In this document: positions 15,239 to 21,245 of the stretch, piece by piece
How the letters are laid out: the number at the start of each line of letters is the position of its first letter
Position numbering within the stretch: position 1 is the first letter of the stretch
Assembly (NCBI RefSeq): GCF_000733725.1
Contig: NZ_JMQM01000001.1
Coordinates: forward strand, 2,108,001 to 2,172,000
DNA from: Nitratireductor basaltis
Lineage (GTDB): Bacteria > Pseudomonadota > Alphaproteobacteria > Rhizobiales > Rhizobiaceae
DNA: 64,000 nt
Direction of reading: 5' to 3'
Position numbers and translations under genes: made by a program
The notes under the pieces: model-generated
Seen by the model: only the letters and a program-made list of their open reading frames with translations
Told to the model about the DNA's origin: nothing
Database searches by the model: none

Positions 15239-15655
15239 TTAATCAGCGCCATACCCCAGCCCTGTAGCCTGCCCCCGTAGGCCAGCAATTTCCGCCCGAT
15301 AAAAATCAGAATTGATTGCCTCCAGTTGAGCGGCGAAGAATTCCGCCCGCCTCTGGTGGATGAGTGCTTCGTGTCTCGCACGGGCCAACCCCTTTTCGTT
15401 GTGCTTCTCAACCGCTTCGCGAACCGTGTCCGCTATGTCAGCCGGTATTCGCTTGATCTTCTTCCAGCGCAGCCGCTCGATTACCGTCTGTGATAGGCCG
15501 GTAATGCGGGAAGCCCGCCAATTCTGCTCTTTGGCCGTGCCGTCTCCACCTAACAGGCGGACGGCTGAGGCCATCTCGTCGGCAATCAACTCAGCACGCA
15601 TGATTTCCGGCTCGCGCCGTGAAATTTCTCGGTCGCGCCTCTGGTTTTCCGTCAT
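15239..15655 (-). CDS. Phage protein with DNA-binding-like segment
   Basis: From ATG 15655 (MTENQRRDREISRREPEIMR) the product has 138 residues; GGAA stands seven bases upstream. The frame is open to 15703. A middle segment (NWRASRITGLSQTVIERLRW, residues about 45-65) reads like a helix-turn-helix, followed by KKIKRIPADIADTVREAVEK. Similar small proteins occur in early regions of rhizobial prophages. It may be a regulator; the target is unknown. Confidence 0.62.
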   Translation of the reverse strand: MTENQRRDREISRREPEIMRAELIADEMASAVRLLGGDGTAKEQNWRASRITGLSQTVIERLRWKKIKRIPADIADTVREAVEKHNEKGLARARHEALIHQRRAEFFAAQLEAINSDFYRAEIAGLRGQATGLGYGAD

Positions 15656-15944
15656 CGTGAAATTCCAATCCGCTACGTTTCCAGTCATCGGAAACAGCAG
15701 CAAGGAAAGGACGACAGCAGTGATTGACTACTCTGCGGACGCGAAACGGCTCCTGGAAAAGCTTGACATGCGCTCGCGTAGTAGGGGTGGGGTTTCGGGC
15801 GTCCCAAAACAAAGGCCCGAAGAGATTCAGAATACGCGCTATGCCCTCGGCGCGTTTGTGCAGGGAGGCGGATATCCCCGTCCTCGTCTTAGCCGCCTCC
15901 CTGCGCTCAGGCTTGCCGCCGCAAATTGCAATGAGAGAGTTCAT
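15591..15944 (-). CDS. Possible basic phage protein overlapping the next gene
   Basis: ATG at 15944 has a very good ribosome site (GGAGGG, seven bases away) four bases below the previous stop, so initiation here is likely. The frame stays open for 117 codons: MNSLIAICGGKPERREAAKT and then a basic, Cys- and Pro-containing tail. It overlaps the following gene by 65 bases. The unusual composition of the second half leaves its reality uncertain, but without it 290 bases would be empty. Confidence 0.45.
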   Translation of the reverse strand: MNSLIAICGGKPERREAAKTRTGISASLHKRAEGIARILNLFGPLFWDARNPTPTTRAHVKLFQEPFRVRRVVNHCCRPFLAAVSDDWKRSGLEFHDDGKPEARPRNFTARAGNHAC

Positions 15945-15945
15945 G

Positions 15946-16140
15946 TCATGCCCTCCAATCTTGGAGGATGTCGATAACCGCTAGGATCGCGGCCAAGGGC
16001 AGAAGGAGCGGGCCAACAATCAGAATCGCCAGCCGCTCCCACACAGGCAAAGGTTCATCCCGCCTGACGCTGTTCACCATAGCGGCTACAGCCAGCGCGG
16101 ACCCACACGCGAGGTAGAGGTATGCGACAAGCCAAGCCAT
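15946..16140 (-). CDS. Small phage membrane protein, two helices
   Basis: A 64-residue protein with two hydrophobic helices (residues about 2-21 and 37-58) separated by NSVRRDEPLPVWER. The start at 16140 overlaps the preceding stop as TAATG; the longer open frame up to 16344 is antisense overlap with that gene's coding sequence. Function unknown. Confidence 0.58.
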   Translation of the reverse strand: MAWLVAYLYLACGSALAVAAMVNSVRRDEPLPVWERLAILIVGPLLLPLAAILAVIDILQDWRA

Positions 16141-16436
16141 TATCCTGCCTCCGAAGCCCAATGCTGAAACCACTTGGTGAAGCGCGGGCCGCTGCTCTGA
16201 CCTTCCGTAACCGTCTGCGTGGCGAGAACGGCGATAAGCCCTTGCATGTCGATCTGGTCGGAACCCTTGCGGCGCATTTGAACGCGACCGGTTACACCCT
16301 TGGCGACCAAGGCACGCGCTCCATCGCAAAGAGGCTCGCGGCACGACTTCACGAGGATTTCGCCTTCGTGCCAGACGCGGAAGCGCTCACCGGAAGCGGT
16401 CGCATGGGTCCGTTCAATTTCAATGATGGCGCTCAT
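16140..16436 (-). CDS. Hypothetical phage protein
   Basis: A 98-residue protein from ATG 16436 (MSAIIEIERTHATASGERFR), with GAGG eight bases upstream. The sequence FRVWHEGEILVKSCREPLCD and GARALVAKGVTGRVQMRRKG suggests a small alpha/beta fold; similar short proteins are frequent in alphaproteobacterial prophages. The start shares one base with the preceding stop (TGATG). No function recognised. Confidence 0.62.
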   Translation of the reverse strand: MSAIIEIERTHATASGERFRVWHEGEILVKSCREPLCDGARALVAKGVTGRVQMRRKGSDQIDMQGLIAVLATQTVTEGQSSGPRFTKWFQHWASEAG

Positions 16437-16726
16437 CACCAGTACCTCGCTTTGCTGACGGTCCACGGCGAATACAATTCCGAGCAGGCCGGTCGGTCAT
16501 CACGGATTGGGGTCGCCCCCGCATCTGCATTGGAAACCCGCTGCAATGCGGTTTCTCCACCTGCTCGGATACTGCCGATAACAAGGCGGAGTGACCTTGC
16601 TTTCCCGCTTGAAACACGTTCGGCAGTGGAAGAAGTGGCACCGGAGGCCGGGAGGAAAGCCCCCGGTGCGCGGTCAACCGTGGGGAGGTGGCCACGGTTA
16701 TTCGTGTTGGCTGGTGAGAGGGTCAT
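16436..16726 (-). CDS. Possible phage protein over a hairpin-rich stretch
   Basis: The 96-codon frame starts with ATG at 16726, has GAGGG eight bases upstream and ends overlapping the next start as TGATG, so its context fits a coupled gene. The composition (many Ser, Arg, Ala; RLVIGSIRAGGETALQRVSN) is odd for a globular protein. The DNA can form a strong hairpin at 16532-16558, and a second minus-strand frame (16420-16695) and a plus-strand frame are also open here. It may be a structured RNA that happens to be open. Confidence 0.42.
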   Translation of the reverse strand: MTLSPANTNNRGHLPTVDRAPGAFLPASGATSSTAERVSSGKARSLRLVIGSIRAGGETALQRVSNADAGATPIRDDRPACSELYSPWTVSKARYW

Positions 16727-16727
16727 G

Positions 16728-17081
16728 TTAGCGGCCCTCTGCTTTGTCGATTGCGCGGGTGACGCTTTGGAGCAGAGTCATTTCCACGTTCGGATTTGGC
16801 CCGTCCTGCGTGAACTCCGCGTCAGCGAAGCGGTCGAAGTATTCGGCGCATTCGTGAAGCGCTTCCAGCAGATAGCCGTACTGCTCCGCGACCTCGCGGC
16901 AGTTCTTCGCGTTGTAGACATTCGCCCAATGTGCGCTGTCCTCGCCTTTGGTCGGGCGCTGCTCGAAGTACAAAGCCGCCTTCATAAGGAAATGCTGCGC
17001 TTTCGTCGTGCCGCGTTCCTCAGCAAGCGCCTCCTGATAGGCAGCTTCATTGATGAACATGCTCTTGGAGAGGTTGCTCAT
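16728..17081 (-). CDS. Hypothetical phage protein
   Basis: A 117-residue helical, acidic protein (MSNLSKSMFINEAAYQEALA; EQYGYLLEALHECAEYFDRF). Repeated aromatic and charged residues suggest a helical bundle. No family recognised. It is coupled to the microprotein gene upstream by a four-base overlap. Confidence 0.65.
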   Translation of the reverse strand: MSNLSKSMFINEAAYQEALAEERGTTKAQHFLMKAALYFEQRPTKGEDSAHWANVYNAKNCREVAEQYGYLLEALHECAEYFDRFADAEFTQDGPNPNVEMTLLQSVTRAIDKAEGR

Positions 17082-17170
17082 GCCGCGTTCCTCCGCGCTA
17101 TGAATGCAACGATGGTGATGAAGGCGAAGGCCAATAGGTCGGTGAAGGTGATAGCGTCAGCGTATGTCAT
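17078..17170 (-). CDS. 30-residue single-helix membrane microprotein
   Basis: ATG at 17170 starts a 30-codon frame (MTYADAITFTDLLAFAFITI, then VAFIARRNAA) that forms one transmembrane helix with a positively charged end. It overlaps both the previous stop and the next start in ATGA form, so it fills the gap exactly. Such tight coupling on both sides makes it likely to be translated. Function unknown. Confidence 0.55.
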   Translation of the reverse strand: MTYADAITFTDLLAFAFITIVAFIARRNAA

Positions 17171-17643
17171 GCTGCCCTCCACTCGGCAGGGAGACGCGAC
17201 AGGTCAGCCGTGCGGCGTTCCTTCTTCGTCATGCTCTTGAGCACCTGATGGAGCGGGCGCAAATCACCTTTGAGGCCCGCGCGAAAATGAGACGGCCACA
17301 TGCAATGTGCCGCGTGCCAGAAATCTTCGCCGCTCTTGAGCCTCAATGCCTTCACACCACGCGAGCCGAAGAATGCTTTCAGGCTCTCACACTCGGCATG
17401 GCTCAGCCCGTGGTCCTGCTTCTGACGCTTCACCTTACGGCTGGTCAGCGCCGCCTCGATGCGTCCGAGAATGCCGGTGTCTTCGCGATTGCTGAAATCC
17501 ACTCCGGCTCGCTTCAATGCACCCTCGGGAAGCCGGTCGCCAAGAATGACGGCGAACCAGTAATCAGTCATGGAACGATCATCGATCTTTACGCCCATTG
17601 CCGTGAGGTAGGAGGCGCAGCGCGGATACGCATGGACACTCAT
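17167..17643 (-). CDS. Hypothetical phage protein downstream of the Cro-like gene
   Basis: A 158-residue basic protein. It contains TDYWFAVILGDRLPEGALKR, an ALTSRKVKRQKQDHGLSHAE segment and a C-terminal KSMTKKERRTADLSRLPAEW. It is the second gene of the leftward operon that begins with the Cro-like gene, overlapping it by four bases. No family recognised; a role in early phage regulation or replication is plausible from its position alone. Confidence 0.62.
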   Translation of the reverse strand: MSVHAYPRCASYLTAMGVKIDDRSMTDYWFAVILGDRLPEGALKRAGVDFSNREDTGILGRIEAALTSRKVKRQKQDHGLSHAECESLKAFFGSRGVKALRLKSGEDFWHAAHCMWPSHFRAGLKGDLRPLHQVLKSMTKKERRTADLSRLPAEWRAA

Positions 17644-17843
17644 GCGGCTTCCCCTTCTTCCTCGAACCAGTCACGAGGCTTGACCTTCCCCTTGGTGGCC
17701 CGCTGGATCTTCAAGATCATGTTGCGGTCAGGGAAACGCTCGCCACGGACATACCGGCTAATGGCTGCTTGGCTGATCCTGAGAGCGTCAGCCAGAGTTG
17801 CCTGCGATGTTCCTGTCGTTTCGAGATACTGTTTTAGCTTCAT
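17640..17843 (-). CDS. Cro-like repressor (small XRE-type helix-turn-helix)
   Basis: A 67-residue protein from ATG 17843: MKLKQYLETTGTSQATLADA, LRISQAAISRYVRGERFPDR, then a Lys-rich end. This is a complete lambda-Cro-like helix-turn-helix (residues about 12-45) without any dimer/cleavage domain. The frame is open to 18089, but the upstream part overlaps the divergent CI-like gene and the operators. It is the first gene of the leftward operon and faces the CI-like gene across two operators, so it is likely the lytic-side regulator. The predicted mRNA start is only about three bases from the ATG. Confidence 0.85.
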   Translation of the reverse strand: MKLKQYLETTGTSQATLADALRISQAAISRYVRGERFPDRNMILKIQRATKGKVKPRDWFEEEGEAA

Positions 17844-17852
17844 GATGAAGCG

Positions 17853-17904
17853 ACAATACCAGACTGGTATGAGATTGCAACCCCAAAAAATACCAACTTG
17901 GTTT
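17853..17904. promoter_or_regulatory. Cro/CI divergent promoters with two operators
   Basis: Two dyads, ATACCAGACTGGTAT (17856-17870) and ATACCAACTTGGTTT (17890-17904), flank a TTGCAA hexamer (17875-17880). TTGCAA is its own reverse complement, so it can be the -35 box on both strands. Leftward the -10 is TATTGT (17858-17853, 16-base spacer) for the Cro-like gene, and rightward a weak TTGGTT (17898-17903) for the CI-like gene. The first operator covers the leftward spacer and -10; the second covers the rightward -10, which would allow autoregulation. Confidence 0.75.
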
Positions 17905-17939
17905 TTGCGCTTTCCCGCAGGTGGGGCTAACGGGATGCC

Positions 17940-18551
17940 ATGAACACGCTCAGGGAATTGCGCGAGGCTTTGGGCCTCAGCCAAGGAGACCTTGCTAAGC
18001 TTGCCGGAACCTCTCAGCCGCAAATCCAACGGCTTGAGACGGACGAAAGGAAGCTGTCTGTAGAATGGGCGAAGCGACTGGCCCCACACCTCAAGACAAC
18101 TGCCGTACAGATACTTTTCCCGGATTCACCGGCCAATAACGTTCGCCTTCCGATAGTTGGCTCCGTTGGAGCTTCAACCGGAGGAGAAGTTATGCACGAT
18201 ACTGATCATGGACCCTTTGGCGAAATCCTGGCACCGGTCGGATCGACTGGCAGGGAAGTCGCTGTCGAAGTTTCGGGGCACTCCATGGGTATGTATGCAC
18301 CCAATGGCAGCCTGATCCTATACGAGCGCCGATTTGACCCACCGCAGGATCACATGCTTGGCCATGTTTGCGTGGTGGGTCTGCCGGATGGCCGCGTTTT
18401 GGTGAAGCGGCTTTTGAGAGGCAGCAAACCGGGCCTTTTTGACCTCGAATCCATCATTGGTGAGGTTCTTAGGGATGAACCTGTTGAGTGGGCTGCTGAG
18501 GTAGCCATGGTGGTTCACCCCAGTTATGCGAAAAAGCTTCGAGAGCCCTAG
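17940..18551 (+). CDS. CI-like phage repressor with S24/LexA-type C-terminal domain
   Basis: The 203-residue protein has an XRE helix-turn-helix (residues about 1-55; LGLSQGDLAKLAGTSQPQIQ) and a C-terminal S24 peptidase-like fold with Ser115 in VSGHSMGMY and Lys156 in GRVLVKRLL, the Ser/Lys pair of self-cleaving repressors. The hinge region (residues 70-82, LPIVGSVGASTGG) lacks the usual Ala-Gly or Cys-Gly cleavage pair. It should maintain lysogeny by binding the ATACC-N5-GGTAT operators. Divergent from the Cro-like gene across two operators. Confidence 0.9.
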   Translation: MNTLRELREALGLSQGDLAKLAGTSQPQIQRLETDERKLSVEWAKRLAPHLKTTAVQILFPDSPANNVRLPIVGSVGASTGGEVMHDTDHGPFGEILAPVGSTGREVAVEVSGHSMGMYAPNGSLILYERRFDPPQDHMLGHVCVVGLPDGRVLVKRLLRGSKPGLFDLESIIGEVLRDEPVEWAAEVAMVVHPSYAKKLREP

Positions 18552-18569
18552 TTATATAAAACTCCCCTC

Positions 18570-19043
18570 TCAGTGCTCTATATACCCATCAGAGTATAAC
18601 CTTTGGGTATTGTGCCCTTTGGGAATTAGTCTGACATTTTTGTCACCTTGGGGAGATGACAATTCTGTCACCATGTCCCAAGGGGCAATGATCTCGTATT
18701 TGTTGACGGCAGTGTTTTTGCCTCTCTGGCTGTCTCGCTTCACCAATAGAAGCTGCTCGCCAGTTTGCGTCACCTCGCCGGTCTTTTTGTCGGCGCGGTA
18801 GCCTTCGAGTTCCTTCACGGCCCGAATGATCGTGCGCGGCGTGACCTCGAACTTCTTGGCCATGGTCTCGATCTTGTACCACATATGGCCCTTCCGGTAG
18901 TTGATGCGCCGGGCAATCCAGACACCCACCACACGGGCCATAGGGCTTAGGTCATTAACAGTCAGAACATGGTCAATCCATGCGTCTCTGCGCCGGTAGA
19001 AGTTAGCTTTTAGCGGATCGTCGGGAGATTTTTTTTCAGTCAT
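18570..19043 (-). CDS. Winged-helix DNA-binding protein at the early control region
   Basis: A 157-residue protein: residues about 30-85 (LSPMARVVGVWIARRINYRK then WYKIETMAKKFEVTPRTIIR) form a helix_turn_helix_36/RepL-like winged helix as in plasmid and phage replication initiators. The C-terminal part is polar. It reads leftward between the CI-like gene and the rightward early operon and shares a control region (two operators) with that operon. A role as replication initiator or transcription regulator is likely. Its predicted transcript begins within about a base of the ATG. Confidence 0.7.
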   Translation of the reverse strand: MTEKKSPDDPLKANFYRRRDAWIDHVLTVNDLSPMARVVGVWIARRINYRKGHMWYKIETMAKKFEVTPRTIIRAVKELEGYRADKKTGEVTQTGEQLLLVKRDSQRGKNTAVNKYEIIAPWDMVTELSSPQGDKNVRLIPKGHNTQRLYSDGYIEH

Positions 19044-19050
19044 ACGTCTA

Positions 19051-19095
19051 TCTATACCAGATTGGTATTGACATGCAATGCCAGAGTGGTATGGT
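19051..19095. promoter_or_regulatory. Early rightward promoter and divergent leftward promoter with two operators
   Basis: Rightward: TTGACA (19068-19073), 16 bases, TATGGT (19090-19095), about 30 bases before the first early gene. Leftward: TTGCAT (19078-19073), 16 bases, TATAGA (19056-19051), just before the winged-helix gene. Operators ATACCAGATTGGTAT (19054-19068) and ATGCCAGAGTGGTAT (19078-19092) cover the rightward -35 and spacer/-10 and the leftward -10, so one repressor should silence both promoters. Confidence 0.78.
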
Positions 19096-19127
19096 TCCTC
19101 TCAACAACGACACGAGAGGACGACGCA

Positions 19128-19322
19128 ATGAAACAGGTCACGCGAGACGAGTTCTTCAAGCAGATCAACGAGCAGAAGCTGGATGTTCTGCCGCGCATCG
19201 TAACGGACAAGTACCCCTACACGTCGAACTGGGAGTTCAGAGGGAGCCGCGCCCTGTACGGGAAGACGGTGGGCCGCACAGAGGCTGGTTGCACAGTCAC
19301 CGACTATTTCCTCGCGTCCTAA
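19128..19322 (+). CDS. First early-operon protein, unknown
   Basis: A 64-residue protein (MKQVTRDEFFKQINEQKLDV...) with a strong ribosome site (GAGAGGAC, eight bases before ATG). The C-terminal half contains GKTVGRTEAGCTVTDYFLAS. Similar short proteins lead early operons of rhizobial prophages; the function is unknown. It would be the first gene expressed after the operators are freed. Its leader is closely repeated ahead of the next gene. Confidence 0.7.
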   Translation: MKQVTRDEFFKQINEQKLDVLPRIVTDKYPYTSNWEFRGSRALYGKTVGRTEAGCTVTDYFLAS

Positions 19323-19351
19323 CCCTCAACAGCAAACGAGAGGACAGAGCA

Positions 19352-19588
19352 ATGAGCATGTGGTGGCTAGAACCAGGATGGACTGAAGCGTGCTGCTCAA
19401 GCTGCGGGGCAAAAATCTGGCCCGAGGGAGACCCTGATTGGGGTTTGTGCTGGCCCTGCATGCAGCACCAGAGCGAAGCGCAGCAGCAGGAGCAAGAGGC
19501 AGAATCTCGCTACCAGCACGAAATGGAAGAGATGGAACGGCAGTACAGGCTCGAATCTCTCTCCAAAGCCACAGGAGAACAGTCATGA
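19352..19588 (+). CDS. Small zinc-ribbon-like phage protein
   Basis: A 78-residue protein beginning MSMWWLEPGWTEACC. Four cysteines in two pairs (CSSC ... CWPC, residues about 15-36) form a likely zinc ribbon, followed by a Gln/Glu-rich coiled coil. The start at 19352 has the GAGAGGACAGAGCA leader, nearly identical to that of the previous gene. It overlaps the next gene by four bases. A nucleic-acid or protein-binding role is inferred. Confidence 0.68.
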   Translation: MSMWWLEPGWTEACCSSCGAKIWPEGDPDWGLCWPCMQHQSEAQQQEQEAESRYQHEMEEMERQYRLESLSKATGEQS

Positions 19589-19989
19589 GCCAGTTCAAGC
19601 CGATAAGCGAGTGGATCGCGGAGGGTGTGAACCCTGTGGGGTATGTCGATGACTGCGGTCGTGCCGTCACCCGCGTGGTGCTGGCGGATGGCGGCAATTA
19701 TGCGTCGGTCGGAGCAACCACCATGTCGTCCCTCTCCCACCCCGTCGCCCCACCAGCACAGAAGCGGTTGAGCGATGAGGCGTTGCTGGTGAAGTACCGG
19801 ACCGCCTGTTCGCTTCATGAAAGCCGAGAAGTCCGCACCCAAATTCTTGCGCGCATGAAGGGACCGACGCGGGGAGAGGTGGAAACTGCGCTAGAGGAAT
19901 TATTCGGTAAGTGCGGTATCTCGTACAAGTTCTACCAAGGAAACCGGCACGTTGCCGCATTCCTCTCCATGTTTCCGGAGGGCGAGTGA
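19585..19989 (+). CDS. Hypothetical early phage protein
   Basis: A 134-residue protein starting MSQFKPISEWIAEGVNPVGY. A middle Ser/Pro-rich region precedes a helical part (EVRTQILARMKGPTRGEVET) and an end with FYQGNRHVAAFLSMFPEGE. No family recognised. GGAG lies upstream of the ATG, and overlaps with both neighbours point to coupled translation. Confidence 0.63.
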   Translation: MSQFKPISEWIAEGVNPVGYVDDCGRAVTRVVLADGGNYASVGATTMSSLSHPVAPPAQKRLSDEALLVKYRTACSLHESREVRTQILARMKGPTRGEVETALEELFGKCGISYKFYQGNRHVAAFLSMFPEGE

Positions 19990-20327
19990 TGCGCGTCACC
20001 TACGAAGCAGACCTGCGCACAGCAGCCGGAAGCGTATGGCTCCCTGACTATGCGTGCGACCTGGAACTTTCACTTGATTGGGACAATGGCGAACCATGCC
20101 TGTCTGTCGATGATGTTCTTGTAGACGTGTCCGGTTATCGCGAGCCGTCCAATTACATCTCGATGCTAGGCGGGGAAGCTGACCCGCTCATGGCGCAAGT
20201 TGGTCAAGCCATTCAGAAGCAGGCGGAAGAAGATGACGCGCTTCTGGCACGGGTTCTCGCAGAAGAAGGCATCTACTGGATAGGCGGGGGTAACAACCCT
20301 GATGGCCGGTGGAGGGTCGCGTCATGA
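19989..20327 (+). CDS. Hypothetical early phage protein
   Basis: A 112-residue acidic protein (MRVTYEADLRTAAGSVWLPD; VDDVLVDVSGYREPSNYISM) with a helical C-terminal half rich in Gln, Glu and Asp. It reads as a small alpha/beta fold, but no family is recognised. Start overlaps the preceding stop as TGATG. Confidence 0.62.
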   Translation: MRVTYEADLRTAAGSVWLPDYACDLELSLDWDNGEPCLSVDDVLVDVSGYREPSNYISMLGGEADPLMAQVGQAIQKQAEEDDALLARVLAEEGIYWIGGGNNPDGRWRVAS

Positions 20328-20503
20328 GTGAACCCCTCAGCAAAGAAGATCGTCGTCTTATCGAGGCTCTGAGGTCTTACGCGAAAGACGGACAGCGGCA
20401 GCCGTTCCCATTCGACACTCTCAACTACACCCTTTGGACGGCGGCGGATCGGATCGAGCAATTGGCGCGACAAGACGATGCTCCGAGCGGGGAGAAGCCA
20501 TGA
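20324..20503 (+). CDS. Hypothetical early phage protein, 59 residues
   Basis: The product (MSEPLSKEDRRLIEALRSYA...TLWTAADRIEQLARQDD) is helical and charged, like many short early phage proteins of Rhizobiales. GGAGGG precedes the start. It overlaps the previous and next genes by four bases. Unknown function. Confidence 0.6.
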   Translation: MSEPLSKEDRRLIEALRSYAKDGQRQPFPFDTLNYTLWTAADRIEQLARQDDAPSGEKP

Positions 20504-20613
20504 CCTCCCAAGCCCTAGACCGCCTCGTTCGTCACATCATCGCGGCAACCGTCGCAGGACAGACACAGCTAGCTCAAGAGCTACGCAAGGAAATGGAGAA
20601 GTCCAATGCTTGA
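20500..20613 (+). CDS. 37-residue early phage protein
   Basis: A short helical peptide (MTSQALDRLVRHIIAATVAG, then QTQLAQELRKEMEKSNA). GGGGAG precedes the ATG, the start overlaps the previous stop, and the stop overlaps the next start, so it fits the coupled operon. It has amphipathic-helix character. Unknown function. Confidence 0.52.
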   Translation: MTSQALDRLVRHIIAATVAGQTQLAQELRKEMEKSNA

Positions 20614-20722
20614 CTGTCTCGCAAGCCAGAGAATCCCCACCGCCCTCTTGGTGTCCTTCCTCATTGCCCTTGTCGTTGTGACAGGCGCGATTGAGTCCAC
20701 CGTTCCTATCGCAGCGAGGTGA
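20606..20722 (+). CDS. 38-residue single-helix membrane microprotein
   Basis: MLDCLASQRIPTALLVSFLI is followed by ALVVVTGAI and a short polar end, one clear transmembrane helix at residues about 11-28. GGAGAAG lies ahead of the start, and the frame overlaps the previous gene by eight bases and ends three bases before the next ATG. Likely a real microprotein of unknown role. Confidence 0.52.
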   Translation: MLDCLASQRIPTALLVSFLIALVVVTGAIESTVPIAAR

Positions 20723-20725
20723 GCC

Positions 20726-21076
20726 ATGAGCAACATAAATGCACGAGCAAGGGGTATACCGCGTCTGATCGATAATGCAGCAACAGCATCTCAGAACGCC
20801 AGCCTCATTGACGACGAGGTAACGCGCGAGGCGATCACAATCAACGTAGCGGCTCCTTTCCTACGCGCTCTTGCCGCCTCAGAAGCCCGTGAAGCTGGTC
20901 TAATAGCGAAGCTGGAGAAGGCTAAGGGCTATCTCGCTGAGGCAAATTGTCCGCGCCCCTGCAACGATAGGCCGTATGGCTTCTCAATTGGCGAGTGTGT
21001 CGGGGCTGGTGAATGCGGCTGTTCTGACGGTCGCCATTTACAGGAGATTTCAGACAGCGAGGTCGGCCATGAGTAA
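20726..21076 (+). CDS. Hypothetical early phage protein
   Basis: A 116-residue protein. The first ~70 residues are helical (SEAREAGLIAKLEKAKGYLA), and the rest has Cys-rich ANCPRPCND and ECVGAGECGC, which could bind a metal. Coiled-coil plus cysteine cluster is seen in several small early phage proteins. No family assigned. The C-terminus overlaps the next gene by eight bases. Confidence 0.6.
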   Translation: MSNINARARGIPRLIDNAATASQNASLIDDEVTREAITINVAAPFLRALAASEAREAGLIAKLEKAKGYLAEANCPRPCNDRPYGFSIGECVGAGECGCSDGRHLQEISDSEVGHE

Positions 21077-21245
21077 GATCGAACGCTTCATGGCAGAGGA
21101 CGCAAAGCAGGCCGCCCTGGAATGCCGCCGCTTTGCCCGTGTCCTCCTCCGCTGGGGAAAGCCTAACGCGCACCGCGAATGGATGCGCCGCGCTATCCGC
21201 TACTGGAAGAACTTCAAGCACTACAGCAGGAGGGCCGCAGCATGA
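21069..21245 (+). CDS. Basic 58-residue early phage protein
   Basis: The sequence MSKIERFMAEDAKQAALECR and ARVLLRWGKPNAHREWMRRA is strongly basic and helical, ending with YWKNFKHYSRRAAA. It may bind nucleic acid. It overlaps its neighbours and leads into the Gp157 gene. No family recognised. Confidence 0.58.
   Translation: MSKIERFMAEDAKQAALECRRFARVLLRWGKPNAHREWMRRAIRYWKNFKHYSRRAAA

Noticed and set aside
16122-17240. 372-codon plus-strand open frame
   Set aside because: It lies antisense to four or more well-supported minus-strand genes with ribosome sites and stop/start overlaps, has no ribosome site, and its product has no recognisable domain.
18590-18640. Repeat ATACCC...GGGTAT as an additional operator
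   Set aside because: It lies inside the winged-helix coding sequence with an 18-base separation between half-sites, unlike the 5-6 base centre of the others.
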